Shown here piece after piece: positions 19,079 to 28,722 of a DNA stretch of 64,000 nucleotides. The stretch's first letter is position 1. Every line of letters starts with the position of its first letter. Source of the stretch: DASXIF01 sp036498145. Its GTDB lineage: Bacteria > Actinomycetota > Actinomycetes > Mycobacteriales > Jatrophihabitantaceae. The notes under the pieces are model-generated. The model was not told where the DNA came from and did no database searches. It saw only the letters and a program-made list of their open reading frames with translations. Where the stretch lies: the NCBI GenBank assembly GCA_963708625.1, contig CAVPSV010000002.1, positions 992,001 through 1,056,000 on the forward strand. The letters are read 5' to 3'. A program made the position numbers and the translations under genes.

Positions 19079-19468
19079 ATGGCTTTGAACGCCTGCACCG
19101 GCGCGGCTCTGACCTGCACGTTCGGCATGGCACCGGGCGCACTCAATGTGTTGCCGACCGGACGGATCGCGGTGGAGGGACGACCGATGGCAAACGTCAT
19201 GGACCACGTCCCGTTTGTGAATATCCCGCCGTTCGGAATGTGCACATCCCTGGCAAACCCGACAGTTGCGGCGGCTACCGCGGCGGCGCTGGGCGTCCTG
19301 ACGCCGATGCCGTGTGTGCCCAGCATTCCCGCACCGTGGATCCCCCTCGCCCCCGAGACGATGGTCGCCGGTGCGCCGGCACTGGTCGCGGGTTCGACGT
19401 GCCAATGCATCTGGGGAGGTGTCATCCAGATGACGGTCCCAGGTGCAATGCGAACAGAGTCCAATTAG
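19079..19468 (+). CDS. PAAR-like protein (DUF4280-type), spike tip
   Basis: 129 residues, rich in Pro, Ala and Cys, with the ACTGAALTCTFGMAPG start and GSTCQCIWGGVIQM end that mark DUF4280 proteins, a PAAR-like family common in contractile injection systems. It should cap the VgrG-like spike. The ATG at 19079 has GGGGAA 6 nt upstream. It precedes the sheath gene with a 122-bp gap that holds a possible -10 element (TATAGC, 19528-19533). Confidence 0.75.
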   Translation: MALNACTGAALTCTFGMAPGALNVLPTGRIAVEGRPMANVMDHVPFVNIPPFGMCTSLANPTVAAATAAALGVLTPMPCVPSIPAPWIPLAPETMVAGAPALVAGSTCQCIWGGVIQMTVPGAMRTESN

Positions 19469-19590
19469 TCACGTGTAGCGAACAACTACCAAATTTCGGC
19501 ACGGCCTAACCAAATTCCAGATCCCGGTATAGCCTTCGCGCAAAGATCACCTGTCACGGCGGCCCCACCGGCCTAAGAACGGAGCACCAC

Positions 19591-21162
19591 ATGCCCAACT
19601 ACGCAGCCCCCGGTGTCTACGTAGAAGAGATCCCGTCGAGCGAGAAGGTGCTGACGGCCGCTCCCACCGCCGTCGCGGCTTTTGTCGGGTTCACCGAGAC
19701 GTACCCGACTGACGACCCCAATGACCCGGACGGCATGGCTCCCCGTCTCGTGACGAGCTGGCTGCAGTACGAGGCCCTGTTCGGCGGGTTTGCCCCCGGT
19801 TGTGTACTCCCATTGTCCGTTTACGGCTATTTCGCCAACGGTGGGACTATTGCCTATATTTGCCGGATTCCCAATGCCAGCCCGTCCGGACAGCCATCTC
19901 GTCTTGCCCTGCCGGCCTCCGACCGCGCGCTCGGCACCCCGCTGCAGGTCGAGAGCATCGACCCGGACGCCAACATCACGGTCGACATCTCCACCGATGA
20001 CCAGGGCACCGACGCCGCCGACGGCCCGTCACCGTTCACGCTGACCGTGCTCCTCGACGGGGAGCCGGTCGAACAGTTCCCGAGCCTCACCTTCGGCGGC
20101 GACCGCGACGCCAAGAAGGTTGTCAACGCGACCTCGAAGAAGATCAAGGTCGAGGTGAACCTGGAAAAGGGCGCGAACATCAAGTCGCAGCTCGAGCTCA
20201 TGAAGCCGGGCGCCTTCCCGCTGCAGAAAGCCGACCCGGTGCCGGTACCGGTCACCGGACGGCAGTTCGCGGGCTCGGAATCTGCGCGCACCGGCATCAG
20301 CGGCCTCGCCGTTGCCGAGGACGTCACCATGGTTATCGTCCCCGACCTGATCACGGCCTGCACCAAGGACGACGGGTCGATCGACCTGAACCTGTGGAAG
20401 GCCGTGCAGACCTCGCTGATCTCGCACTGCGAGCAGTTCGGCAACCGGATGGCGATCCTGGACGCGCCGCCGAACATGACGCCGCAGCAGATCCGCGACT
20501 GGCGCTCGGACGTCGCCATGTACGACAGCCAGTACGCGGTGTTGTACTACCCGTGGATCAAGATCGAGAACCCGATCGGCAGCAATGGCAACGCCGAGGT
20601 GTTCGTGCCACCGTCCGGCCACGTCGCGGGCGTCTGGGCCCGCACCGACGACGAGCGCGGCGTGTGGAAGGCACCGGCCAACGACACCATCCGTGGCGTA
20701 CTGGACCTCGAACGCACCATCACACAGAACGAGCAAGGGCTGCTGAACCCGATCGGTATCAACTGCATCCGACCGTTCGGCGTCCGCGGTATACGAATCT
20801 GGGGCGCACGCACGCTGTCGTCGGACACCGACTGGCGCTACATCAACGTCAGGCGTCTGTTCAACATGATCGAGACGACGATCCTCGAGGGCACCCAGTA
20901 CGCGGTCTTCGAGCCGAACGACATGAATCTGTGGGAGGGCGTCAAGCGCACGCTGACTGCGTTCCTGCGCGGTCTGTGGTCCGCGGGTGCGCTATTCGGC
21001 CAGAGCGCGGACGAGGCGTTCTACGTCAAGTGCGACGCGGAGACCAACCCGCCGGAGTCGATCGACCAGGGCAAGCTCGTGGTCGAGGTCGGCATCGCAC
21101 CGGTGAAGCCGGCGGAATTCGTGATCTTCCGGATCAGCCAGAAGAAGCAGATCGCCTCGTAG
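19591..21162 (+). CDS. CIS tail sheath protein
   Basis: 523 residues, the contractile outer sheath. The start YAAPGVYVEEIPS is the classic phage/CIS sheath N-terminus, and SEKVLTAAPTAVAAFVGFTE follows. The C-terminal half has the conserved sheath core: AMYDSQYAVLYYPWIK, PPSGHVAGVWARTDDERGVWKAPAN, INCIRPFGVRGIRIWGART, RYINVRRLFNMIETTI and FALF-type region LRGLWSAGALFG. A less conserved insertion domain lies at about residues 100-230. It is the first of a tightly packed rightward gene series, and no indel is seen in it. Confidence 0.95.
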   Translation: MPNYAAPGVYVEEIPSSEKVLTAAPTAVAAFVGFTETYPTDDPNDPDGMAPRLVTSWLQYEALFGGFAPGCVLPLSVYGYFANGGTIAYICRIPNASPSGQPSRLALPASDRALGTPLQVESIDPDANITVDISTDDQGTDAADGPSPFTLTVLLDGEPVEQFPSLTFGGDRDAKKVVNATSKKIKVEVNLEKGANIKSQLELMKPGAFPLQKADPVPVPVTGRQFAGSESARTGISGLAVAEDVTMVIVPDLITACTKDDGSIDLNLWKAVQTSLISHCEQFGNRMAILDAPPNMTPQQIRDWRSDVAMYDSQYAVLYYPWIKIENPIGSNGNAEVFVPPSGHVAGVWARTDDERGVWKAPANDTIRGVLDLERTITQNEQGLLNPIGINCIRPFGVRGIRIWGARTLSSDTDWRYINVRRLFNMIETTILEGTQYAVFEPNDMNLWEGVKRTLTAFLRGLWSAGALFGQSADEAFYVKCDAETNPPESIDQGKLVVEVGIAPVKPAEFVIFRISQKKQIAS

Positions 21163-21207
21163 CCAGCACTGCCCTAACCCAGCCATAAAAAGAAGGAGCG
21201 AATAAGC

Positions 21208-21696
21208 ATGGCAGCAACAATGCCCGACCTGATCGCGAATGACCCAATCGTCGCGCGCAGCTTCTACCTCGATATTCCAGGCGTCGACAAGTTGCTTATG
21301 AACAGCGTCTCCGGCATCGAGATCGAGCTCGAAGTGGTCTCGGTGTCCTCGAACGGCAAGGACGCCAAACAGCAGCACATCAAGGCCCTCGGTGGCACGC
21401 TCAAGGTCCCCGAGATCACCATGACGCGCATGGCACCGCCGCAGGCCACCTCGGATCCACTGTGGAAGTGGTTCCTGCAGATTCGCAATGCGGGCATGAA
21501 GATCAGCGCCCGGTCGGCGGAGCGGAAGAATGTCTCGCTCATCCTGTACGACACCGCGGGCACCGAGGTTGCACGCTACAACTTCACCAACGCCTGGCCG
21601 TCGAAGATCGCCATCGACCAGATGAGCACGGACTCCAACGACCCGATGAAGGAGACCATCACTCTTCAGGCCGAGCGAGTCGACCGGATTAAGTAG
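21208..21696 (+). CDS. CIS inner tube protein (gp19/Hcp-like)
   Basis: 162 residues, the main tube subunit lying inside the sheath. The fold is recognised by DPIVARSFYLDIPGVD, the GIEIELEVVSV strand, KVPEITMTRMAPPQATSD, WKWFLQIRNAG and a C-terminal TITLQAERVDRI. AAGGAG lies just upstream of the ATG at 21208. The sheath-tube order is as in Afp/PVC systems and phage tails. Confidence 0.92.
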   Translation: MAATMPDLIANDPIVARSFYLDIPGVDKLLMNSVSGIEIELEVVSVSSNGKDAKQQHIKALGGTLKVPEITMTRMAPPQATSDPLWKWFLQIRNAGMKISARSAERKNVSLILYDTAGTEVARYNFTNAWPSKIAIDQMSTDSNDPMKETITLQAERVDRIK

Positions 21697-21707
21697 GGTA
21701 ACTGTTC

Positions 21708-22220
21708 ATGGGTGGTCTCAAGACCAGCTACGAGTTCACGCTCCCGCGCGGTTACGTCGACAACGACGGTCGGACGCACCGCGCGGGCACGATGCGGCTC
21801 GCTACTGCGCGGGACGAACTCGCACCACTGCGCGACCCGAGCGTGGCCGGCCCGGACGATCCACAGCTCACGATCCTTGTCCTGGCGCGCGTCATCGAGA
21901 GCCTCGGTGACCTGGACAGGGTGACCGAGCACGAGATCGAGGGCCTGTTCGCGGTCGACCTCGCCTTTCTCCAGGACTTCTACGGTGTCATCAATTTCGG
22001 CACCCAGGAGGAGTACGACGAGCTCGTCCGCTCGCAGCGCGAATCCGCCCTGATCGGCAGCTCGAGCCGTCCGGCCGGGGGGGCTGAAACGGCCGGCGCC
22101 GAGGGGGCAACGGATCCCACGGTGGATGAGGACGGCGTGCCGGACGGGTTCGGCGGACCGGAGACCGGCCGGTCGGCGCTGCACAGCGCCGTCGAGGAGC
22201 TCCCGCGTCAGGCGTTGTAG
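21708..22220 (+). CDS. small CIS protein, tail-assembly-chaperone-like
   Basis: 170 residues. The first ~120 (YEFTLPRGYVDNDGRTHRAGTM, LTILVLARVIESLGDLD, EIEGLFAVDLAFLQDFY) look like the phage tail assembly chaperone type, which sits between tube and tape-measure genes; the identification rests on position and pattern, not on a firm motif. The C-terminal ~50 residues are Gly/Ala/Asp-rich and likely disordered. It lies 11 bp after the tube gene and 10 bp before the DUF6760-like gene. Confidence 0.55.
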   Translation: MGGLKTSYEFTLPRGYVDNDGRTHRAGTMRLATARDELAPLRDPSVAGPDDPQLTILVLARVIESLGDLDRVTEHEIEGLFAVDLAFLQDFYGVINFGTQEEYDELVRSQRESALIGSSSRPAGGAETAGAEGATDPTVDEDGVPDGFGGPETGRSALHSAVEELPRQAL

Positions 22221-22230
22221 GTGAACCGCG

Positions 22231-22407
22231 ATGATGCGCTACCCGGCCGACGCGATCTGGCAGGAGGTCGCGTACTTGGCGTATCACCTGCACTGGCCGC
22301 TCGAGGAGTTGCTCGACCTCGAGCATGCCGACCGTGTCCGGATGGTCCGCGCGGTGGTAGCACTCAACGAACGGGCGTGGCAGGCGGTGCGTGACTTTGG
22401 CCAGTGA
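22231..22407 (+). CDS. DUF6760-like 58-residue CIS protein
   Basis: A short gene missed by length cut-offs: 58 residues starting MMRYPADAIWQEVAYLAYHL, with LHWPLEELLDLEHADR and ALNERAW. It matches what I recall of DUF6760, a tiny family found only in actinobacterial-type CIS clusters. Its compact helical pattern and its place after a chaperone-like gene recall the C-terminal product of phage tail-assembly gene pairs. The second tube gene begins inside its 3' end (GTG 22391, 17-bp overlap). Confidence 0.75.
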   Translation: MMRYPADAIWQEVAYLAYHLHWPLEELLDLEHADRVRMVRAVVALNERAWQAVRDFGQ

Positions 22408-22885
22408 TATCGAGAGCAAGATTCTGCTCGGCGGCGAGCCGGCGCTCGCGAATCGCTTCATGATCGAACTCGGCGGCGGCATCGAGATCGGCATCTTCAA
22501 GGAGGTGCACGGACTTGAGGTCAAGGTCGCAACCGAGGACTTCAAGGAAGGCGGGCTGAACGGGTACGTGCACCGGGTTCCCGGCCGCCTGGAGTGGACG
22601 AACATCACGTTCAAGCGGGGCCTGACCCAAACAGACAACCTGTTCAAGTGGTTCGCAAAGACGTCCGGCGAAGGCTTCGCGAGCAATGGCAACAAGCTCA
22701 CGCCAGTCACGGCCGCGATCACTGCGGTGAACCACACCGGGATCCGCCTGCGAACCTGGAACCTGACCGGGGTCTACCCGGTGCGCTGGAAAGGCCCTGA
22801 CTTCACCGGCGAGTCCGCGTTCCTCGAAGAGGAACTCGAGATCGCGCACGCCGGATTCACCCCCGAGACATTCGGGCAGCCGTGA
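22391..22885 (+). CDS. second CIS tube protein (gp19 family)
   Basis: 164 residues of the T4 gp19-like tube family: NRFMIELGGGIEIGIFKEVHGLEV, a KEGGLNGYVHRVPGR loop, NITFKRGLTQTDNLFKWF and LRTWNLTGVYPVRWKGP. In Afp/PVC-type systems such second tube proteins join the main tube to the spike or baseplate. It starts with GTG at 22391 inside the previous gene and its stop overlaps the next start (GTGA). Confidence 0.9.
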   Translation: MTLASDIESKILLGGEPALANRFMIELGGGIEIGIFKEVHGLEVKVATEDFKEGGLNGYVHRVPGRLEWTNITFKRGLTQTDNLFKWFAKTSGEGFASNGNKLTPVTAAITAVNHTGIRLRTWNLTGVYPVRWKGPDFTGESAFLEEELEIAHAGFTPETFGQP

Positions 22886-25812
22886 CCGGCCCGGCCGCCG
22901 TGGACCCTGCTACCCGGCTGGGTCACCAAGTCGCGGGCCGGCTTCGAATGCCCGGACCGGGTCAGATACGCCGACGACCGGCCCGCATCGGCAGCATCGC
23001 GTCATCGTCGACCCGATTCGCCGGGTCGATCTTGCGTTCGGTGGCGATGCGCTCGGCACTCGAAGGACCGGACGAGGCGCGCGTGAACTCCTACCGGGAC
23101 GCCGGGCTGCCGCCGCCGCGGTGGTGGGCATCGGCGTACCCCTCGATCCTTGCCAGGCGCGAGGCCGCCCGAGAGTTGCTCGACATTCCCGCACATGGTC
23201 CGGTGGCGGGATTGCCGGCACGAGCGTTGCCTCGCGCGGTGCGCCGAGTTCCGGACGAGCACACCTGGACCCCGGGCGGGATCGTGGACAGCCTGATCTC
23301 GGTGCCGGCGCCGGTCCGCCGCTACAACGATGTGGTTGCCGCCGGGCCGATGCTCATGCAGCACGACCGGGCCAAGCTGAACTCCTCCGCCGCCTTGATC
23401 TTCCGCCGCAAGACCGCGCCGACAGTCCAGGAGCCGGAGTTCCGCTCCTACTCGGGGCGAAAGCCCCCGCCGGGTGCGCCATCGGTGCGTCGCTCCCCCG
23501 TCTCACGCGGCGGCCCCGGCGCCAGCGCAGCGCCCACCTCGTCAACCCCGTCTGCCCGGTCGGCGCTCGGTCGGCCGGCCCCGGCGCGAACGCCCGCCGT
23601 ACCGCCGGCACGGCCAGGGCCGGCCCAATCCCCGCGTGCTGAGCGACGCGGGCCACCGTCTGCGCGCACTCCCGGCCAGCCCGAGCCACCCGGTGGCGGC
23701 GCGTCGCCGAGTCGTCCCGGCTGGATGCCGAGCCGGGTGTTGCGCTTCCCGGCGACCGCCCTTGCACGTGGCTCTGCGCTGGCAGTCGCGAGTGAGACCG
23801 CCCAACGCCGCCCGGCTGCGGTGGCGGTGGCCGAGCGACCGTCCGGCGGGACACCGGCCGCGGTGGGCATCGAGACGACGACGCCTGCGCCCGCGCCGCC
23901 GCCCAGCATCACCAGGACCGCGAGTTCACCCGAATCCCCGGCGCCGCAGACATACGCGGACCCGGGAACAGAGCCGGGAGCGGATTCGGGCACGCCTGCG
24001 GCGGACGCCGGCGGCACCGTCGGCACATTGCTGCCCAGCGCGTTCAGCGCACATCTGCCCCGGGCTGTCGGCGCATCGTGGCAGCGGCCGCTCAGGGCAC
24101 CGGCGCCGGCCCGGCAGAGCGTCTCCGCGCTGCGCCGGGTCGTGCATGGACCGCACGCGGTTCGTCCCCGGCTGAAGATGCCCGAGGCCACGCCCGGGGT
24201 GCGTGTGCTGCCACGCCGTCAGCCGGACGCCGAGCAGCAGACGTCTTCGTCCGCACCGTCCAGACTGGTGGCGCCGGCACCCCTCGACGCGAGGTCCGCA
24301 CGTCGCGAGTCGATTGCGAGAACGAGTTCCTCAGCCACTACCCCGGTTGAGCCGTCCGCCGCACCTTGGGCAGCTATCTCGCGCACGCCGAGCGCACCGT
24401 CGACTGCCGCGTCGACCGCCGGGGCAAGCACTGCCGCCGGCACCGCCAGCGCCGGCTCGACGGCTACGTCCGGCGCACCGCAGGCCCCGGTCGAGGACCC
24501 GGCACGTCCCGGTCTGCCGACAACAGCCGGCATCGATGCCGGCGGCTCCGATGCCAGCCAGGGTGGTGGATCGAGCGGTAGCGGGGCGGCCCGGTCCCGA
24601 GCAGGCTCGCCTGCGGGACGCCTAGCGCGCCGCACGGGCTACTCACCCGGATCCATCGGCGACTACGCCGGTGGCCTCGGCTTTGCCAGCTTCAAGCTGC
24701 TGCGCAGCTCGGCCCAGCCGAGCTCGACCATCCGGCCGGGAACTGCCGTGCACCGGCTGCCGGCGCTCGGTGCTATCGGCGCGGCAGGCTTGTTCGCAGC
24801 AAGCGCTGGCCGCGGCTCGGGCCAGAGCGGCCTCGGCACGACCTCCCACCCTCAGCACAGTGCGACTGGTTCTCGCGGACCCCGCACCCGCACCGCTCTC
24901 GTCCCGCAAGGCGGCGTCGGGAGGGCGGGCCTGCAGGCCGGCCCCAGCGTTGCGTCGGTCGCTGGCTCCGCCTCGGTCGGCGGCCTCGCGTCGGTCGCCG
25001 GCGCACCCTCGAGCCCGGTCCGACGCACCGTGTCGCTACCGGCGCCGGTCACGGCCGCGACGCTGGCCGCCGCCGCGGCGCATACGGCGACGAGCGGACT
25101 ACCGGACCTGGCCATGCTTGACCTATTGGTCACCCAGCGAGGCGCTAGTCACGGCGCGCCGCCGGCACGCGCGACATCGCTGGCCACCGGCTTCGGCGCG
25201 GCCGAGGTGATCCGCCCCCGGCCCGTTGGCGCTCACGGCGGCGGCACCGCGATGGCGCCGCCGATCACGTCCCCCAGCGCGTTCGCCGGGCGCGAAGGAC
25301 CGGTACCGCTGTTACGCCGGCCCATTGCCGCCGACGCGGCGGGTACGGCTGCGGCCACCGGTATGCGCGGGTACCTCCCTGCCCCGCCGCCGGTCAGCTT
25401 CCGGCCCGCTGGGGTGGGCGGGCAGACCGGCAGCCAGCGGGATATCCGCCGCACGGCCGCCCTCTCGTCCGCAGCAGCAGCGGCCGCCGCCACCGCGACG
25501 GCTACCGCCGGTGGTAGATCGCTGCTGGAGGCAACGGCCCACCTCTTCGACGATGTGCCGGACAATGTAACCATCCGGCGTGCACCGCCCGGCACCGCCA
25601 CCGCAGGAGGCACCATGGCCCAAGACACCACTCCGGCGCTGCGCGTCGTCCCCGGTATCGGTTCCGACTCCGACGAGGACCCGGAAGTCGAGATGCTGCA
25701 AGACCCGCGACGCATGGAGCGACTGGTCAATGCGGTGGTCGAGAAGATCGAGCGCCGCGTCATCGACGAACTAGAGCGGCGTGGTCGCCGCCACCGTCCG
25801 GGAGTGTTCTGA
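22882..25812 (+). CDS. long Pro/Ala/Ser-rich CIS protein of unknown function
   Basis: 976 residues. Only the two ends look folded: residues ~60-190 (VNSYRDAGLPPPRWWASAYPS, PGGIVDSLISVPAPVRRYND) and the last ~50 (DPRRMERLVNAVVEKIERRVIDELERRG), a charged amphipathic helix that I associate with actinobacterial CIS proteins in this position. Some 700 residues between are low-complexity Pro, Ala, Ser, Gly and Thr. It lacks the helical heptads of a tape measure, yet no other tape-measure candidate is visible. Alternative frames at 22920-23060 show plausible peptides, so indels near the N-terminus are possible. Both ends overlap neighbours (GTGA, TGATG). Confidence 0.6.
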   Translation: MTGPAAVDPATRLGHQVAGRLRMPGPGQIRRRPARIGSIASSSTRFAGSILRSVAMRSALEGPDEARVNSYRDAGLPPPRWWASAYPSILARREAARELLDIPAHGPVAGLPARALPRAVRRVPDEHTWTPGGIVDSLISVPAPVRRYNDVVAAGPMLMQHDRAKLNSSAALIFRRKTAPTVQEPEFRSYSGRKPPPGAPSVRRSPVSRGGPGASAAPTSSTPSARSALGRPAPARTPAVPPARPGPAQSPRAERRGPPSARTPGQPEPPGGGASPSRPGWMPSRVLRFPATALARGSALAVASETAQRRPAAVAVAERPSGGTPAAVGIETTTPAPAPPPSITRTASSPESPAPQTYADPGTEPGADSGTPAADAGGTVGTLLPSAFSAHLPRAVGASWQRPLRAPAPARQSVSALRRVVHGPHAVRPRLKMPEATPGVRVLPRRQPDAEQQTSSSAPSRLVAPAPLDARSARRESIARTSSSATTPVEPSAAPWAAISRTPSAPSTAASTAGASTAAGTASAGSTATSGAPQAPVEDPARPGLPTTAGIDAGGSDASQGGGSSGSGAARSRAGSPAGRLARRTGYSPGSIGDYAGGLGFASFKLLRSSAQPSSTIRPGTAVHRLPALGAIGAAGLFAASAGRGSGQSGLGTTSHPQHSATGSRGPRTRTALVPQGGVGRAGLQAGPSVASVAGSASVGGLASVAGAPSSPVRRTVSLPAPVTAATLAAAAAHTATSGLPDLAMLDLLVTQRGASHGAPPARATSLATGFGAAEVIRPRPVGAHGGGTAMAPPITSPSAFAGREGPVPLLRRPIAADAAGTAAATGMRGYLPAPPPVSFRPAGVGGQTGSQRDIRRTAALSSAAAAAAATATATAGGRSLLEATAHLFDDVPDNVTIRRAPPGTATAGGTMAQDTTPALRVVPGIGSDSDEDPEVEMLQDPRRMERLVNAVVEKIERRVIDELERRGRRHRPGVF

Positions 25813-26471
25813 TGGCCGAGCTCGAGAAGGCGTACTTCCAGGTCGAAACCAACAACAAGAAGATCGCGTTCTTGTTCAACCCGGAGACGCTGAAGCTCAC
25901 GTTCAACAACAAGTGGGACGGCGACAAGCTGCTCGGCGGTGGCGACGACAGCCTCAACTTCACCGGTCAGCAGCCGGCGGACCTCGCCTTCACGTTGTGG
26001 TTCGACACCACGGACACCGGCAAGGACGTCACCCTGTACACCTCGCAGCTGATCGCGGCGATGCAACCGGATGCGAGCCTGCCCGGGACGAACGAGAAGA
26101 GCAACAACAAGCGACCGCGCTACGTGAAGTTCTTCTGGGGCTCGAGCCTCAAGTCCTTCCCGGCGGTGATCACCAGCGCCGGCATCGAGTTCACCTATTT
26201 CTCCTCCGCCGGCGTGCCGCTGCGCGCGAAGGTGGATCTCAGCCTGAAGCAGTTCCGCGACGACGGCTCCTTCGCCAAGCAGAACCCGACGTCGGGCACG
26301 CCGCGCCCGCACAAGGTGCACCGGGTGCAGCCGGGCGAGACGCTCGATCGCATCAGCGCCAGGTACTACGGCGACCCGACGCGCTGGCGTCCACTGGCCG
26401 TTGCCAATGGCATCGAAGACCCGCTGTCGGTGCGGCCCGGATCACTGCTGTCGATCCCGGAGATGGATTAG
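25812..26471 (+). CDS. LysM-containing CIS tube-associated protein (Afp7/Pvc7-like)
   Basis: 219 residues. The N-terminal ~150 form a tube-like domain (KIAFLFNPETLKLTFNNKW, GQQPADLAFTLWFDTT, RYVKFFWGSSLKSFPAVI); the C-terminal ~55 are a LysM domain (HRVQPGETLDRISARYYGDP, RPGSLLSIPEMD). This domain pair is the standard adaptor between tube and VgrG-like spike in eCIS and phage. The ATG overlaps the preceding stop (TGATG), and the spike gene begins 2 bp after the stop. Confidence 0.9.
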   Translation: MAELEKAYFQVETNNKKIAFLFNPETLKLTFNNKWDGDKLLGGGDDSLNFTGQQPADLAFTLWFDTTDTGKDVTLYTSQLIAAMQPDASLPGTNEKSNNKRPRYVKFFWGSSLKSFPAVITSAGIEFTYFSSAGVPLRAKVDLSLKQFRDDGSFAKQNPTSGTPRPHKVHRVQPGETLDRISARYYGDPTRWRPLAVANGIEDPLSVRPGSLLSIPEMD

Positions 26472-26473
26472 CT

Positions 26474-28271
26474 GTGGGCGGTCCCATCAAGCCGATCGGC
26501 CCGATCATCGTGAAGTCCGGCGCGCAGCTCGAGGAGAAGGTCGCCGCGAAGCTGCTGTCCATGCGCGTCGACCGCGAAGTGGGCCTGATCGGCCGGGCCA
26601 CGCTGCGGTTCGCGGACAAGGGCTACACGCTCTCCAGCGGCACCGAGTTCGCGCTCGGCACCCTGATGACGATCAAGCATCCGAACGGCGGGCCGATGAT
26701 CGACGGCACCATCACGGGCGTCAGCCTGGAGCAGGCCGCCGACAACGGGATACCGCACCTCGTCATCGTGGTCGACGACGCGGCCTACAAGCTCACCCGG
26801 GGCACGAACATCAAGGCACACCTGAACGGCACGTTCTCCTCGGTCGCCCAGGAGATCATCGGTAAGCATGGGCTGACTCCCATGGTGGACTCGAGTCCGG
26901 GCGCGATCGAGTACCAGCTGCAGGCCGGCACCGACCTCGACTATCTGAACGCCATCGCGGAGCGGACCGGCTTCGCCTGGTGGGTCGACGGACCCAAGAC
27001 CATGCACGTCAAGAAGCTCAAGCTCGCCGGCCCGGCTGCCACGCTGAAACTGGGCGAGGATCTGGAGTCGTTCTCGGTGCGCGCCTCCGGTCTGCGCCCG
27101 AGCAAGCTGACGGTAAACGGCTGGAACCCGGACACCCAGCAAAAGGTGGAGGGCGTCAACACGGAGGCGCCGGCCGGCGTGTCCCCTGATCTGATCAAGA
27201 GCTACGTCGGGGGCGGCCCCACCGCCAAGCTGAAGCCGGCCGCAGGCGTCGGTCTCGGATCTGCCACCGCTCACTCCCGGCGAGGCGAAGGCTCTGGCCG
27301 AAGCGATGTACAGCGAATGGGAAGCCGCCGCGGTGATCGCAGAGGGGATCTGCGAAGCGACGGACAAGCTCAAGCCGGGCGTCACGGTCGAGGTCGAGGA
27401 CGCCGGTCCGGCATCCGGGCAAGTACCTCGATCACCGCGGTCGAGCACAGTGTTCGACGGCACGGCAGTACGTCACGCGGTTCAGCCAGCGGGTCGCACC
27501 GTCCGTCCGGGCTGGTCGACACGCTCGGCGCCCCGCCGCCCGATCCCGGCTTCCTGATCTCGGGGCTGGTCGTCGCGGTGGTGACCGACAACGCCGACCC
27601 GGATCACGCCGGCCGGGTCAAGGTGAAGTACTCCGGCATCAACGGCGAGATCGAGAGCCCGTGGGCGCGCGTGGTGACGCCTCGGTGCCGGGCAGACGCG
27701 CGGCATCCTGTTCGAGCCGGAGGTGCACGACGAGGTACTGGTCGGCTTCGAGCGCGGCGACACCCGTCGTCCGGTGGTGCTCGGCGGGCTGCACAGCAAG
27801 AAGAACACGCTGCCGACCGGCAGCGGCACCGCAGGCGGTGGTCGCGCGGCAAGGTGAAGTATCGCCGGATCACCTCGCGCAAGGACCACTTCATCGAGTT
27901 CGCGGACGGGCACGGCGCCCACCGAGCAGCACATCCTGCTGCTGCTCGGCGGCACCAAGAAGCAGAAGCTGCGCCTCGGCGCGGACCGGTTCGACATCGA
28001 ACTCGTCGCCGGCACGCCGGCCACCATCAAGGCGGGCGTGGCGAAGTTCGAGATCACCGAAGCCGGCGACATCAACATCGAGGCGAACAACATCAACATC
28101 AAGGCCAACATGCAGCTGACCATGCAGTCGGCGACGATCGCGAGCCTGAAGGGCGAGGCAGAGGTCAGCGTCGAAGCCAACGGTGTGCTCAACATCAAGT
28201 CGAGCGGCATGGCCACGATCCAGGCATCCGGCCCGCTGGCGGTCAAGGGCATGCCGGTCGGGATCAACTGA
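26474..28271 (+). CDS. VgrG-like spike protein (Afp8/Pvc8 type), frameshifted
   Basis: About 600 residues. The gpD-like part holds RVDREVGLIGRATLRFADKG, ITGVSLEQAADNG, LQAGTDLDYLNAIAERTGFAWWVDG and LRPSKLTVNGWNPDTQQ. The gp5-like OB-fold follows (ISGLVVAVVTDNADPDHAGRV, ESPWARVV, PEVHDEVLVGFERGD, PVVLGGLHSKKNT), and then a beta-helix with valine-rich repeats. Indels near 27240, 27410, 27690, 27840 and 27920 break the frame, with continuous homology-like sequence across each. The GTG at 26474 is the start. The stop overlaps the gp25 ATG (TGATG). The spike trimer should sit below the tube and carry the PAAR-like tip. Confidence 0.9.
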
Positions 28272-28714
28272 TGACCGACTTCCTGCCCGTGCGCCCGGAC
28301 GAGCCGGACCGCTACGACGTGACCTTCGTCGGCCGCGGGTTCAGCTGGCCGCTCACGGTGGATCACACCGGCGGGATCCGGCTGACCAATGGGGCGGACG
28401 ACATCGACCGGTCGATCCGGATCGTGCTGATGACCGCGCCGGGTGAGCGGGTGATGCGTCCGCGCTTCGGCTGCGAGATCTGGGACCTCGTGTTCGAGCC
28501 GATCACACCGTCGCTGCTCGGCCTGATCATCGACGCGGTCGAGCGGGCCCTCGGGCAGTGGGAGCCGCGCATCGACGTCGAATCGGTGGACGTGAGCGAC
28601 GACCCGGCCGACTCGGCGCTGGTGCGCGTACACATCACGTATCGGGTCAAGGCAACCAACGACGTCCGCAACCTGGTCTACCCGTTCTACGTCATCCCGC
28701 ACGAAGAGGAATAG
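28271..28714 (+). CDS. gp25-like baseplate wedge protein
   Basis: 147 residues, lysozyme-like gp25 family that joins sheath to baseplate. Conserved parts: VGRGFSWPLTVDHTGGI, IRIVLMTAPGERVMRPRFGC (typical 'T.GER.m.P.fG' signature), IWDLVFEP and an NLVYPFYVI end. It starts inside the spike stop codon and ends 8 bp before the J-like gene. Confidence 0.93.
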   Translation: MTDFLPVRPDEPDRYDVTFVGRGFSWPLTVDHTGGIRLTNGADDIDRSIRIVLMTAPGERVMRPRFGCEIWDLVFEPITPSLLGLIIDAVERALGQWEPRIDVESVDVSDDPADSALVRVHITYRVKATNDVRNLVYPFYVIPHEEE

Positions 28715-28722
28715 CAGCCGAG

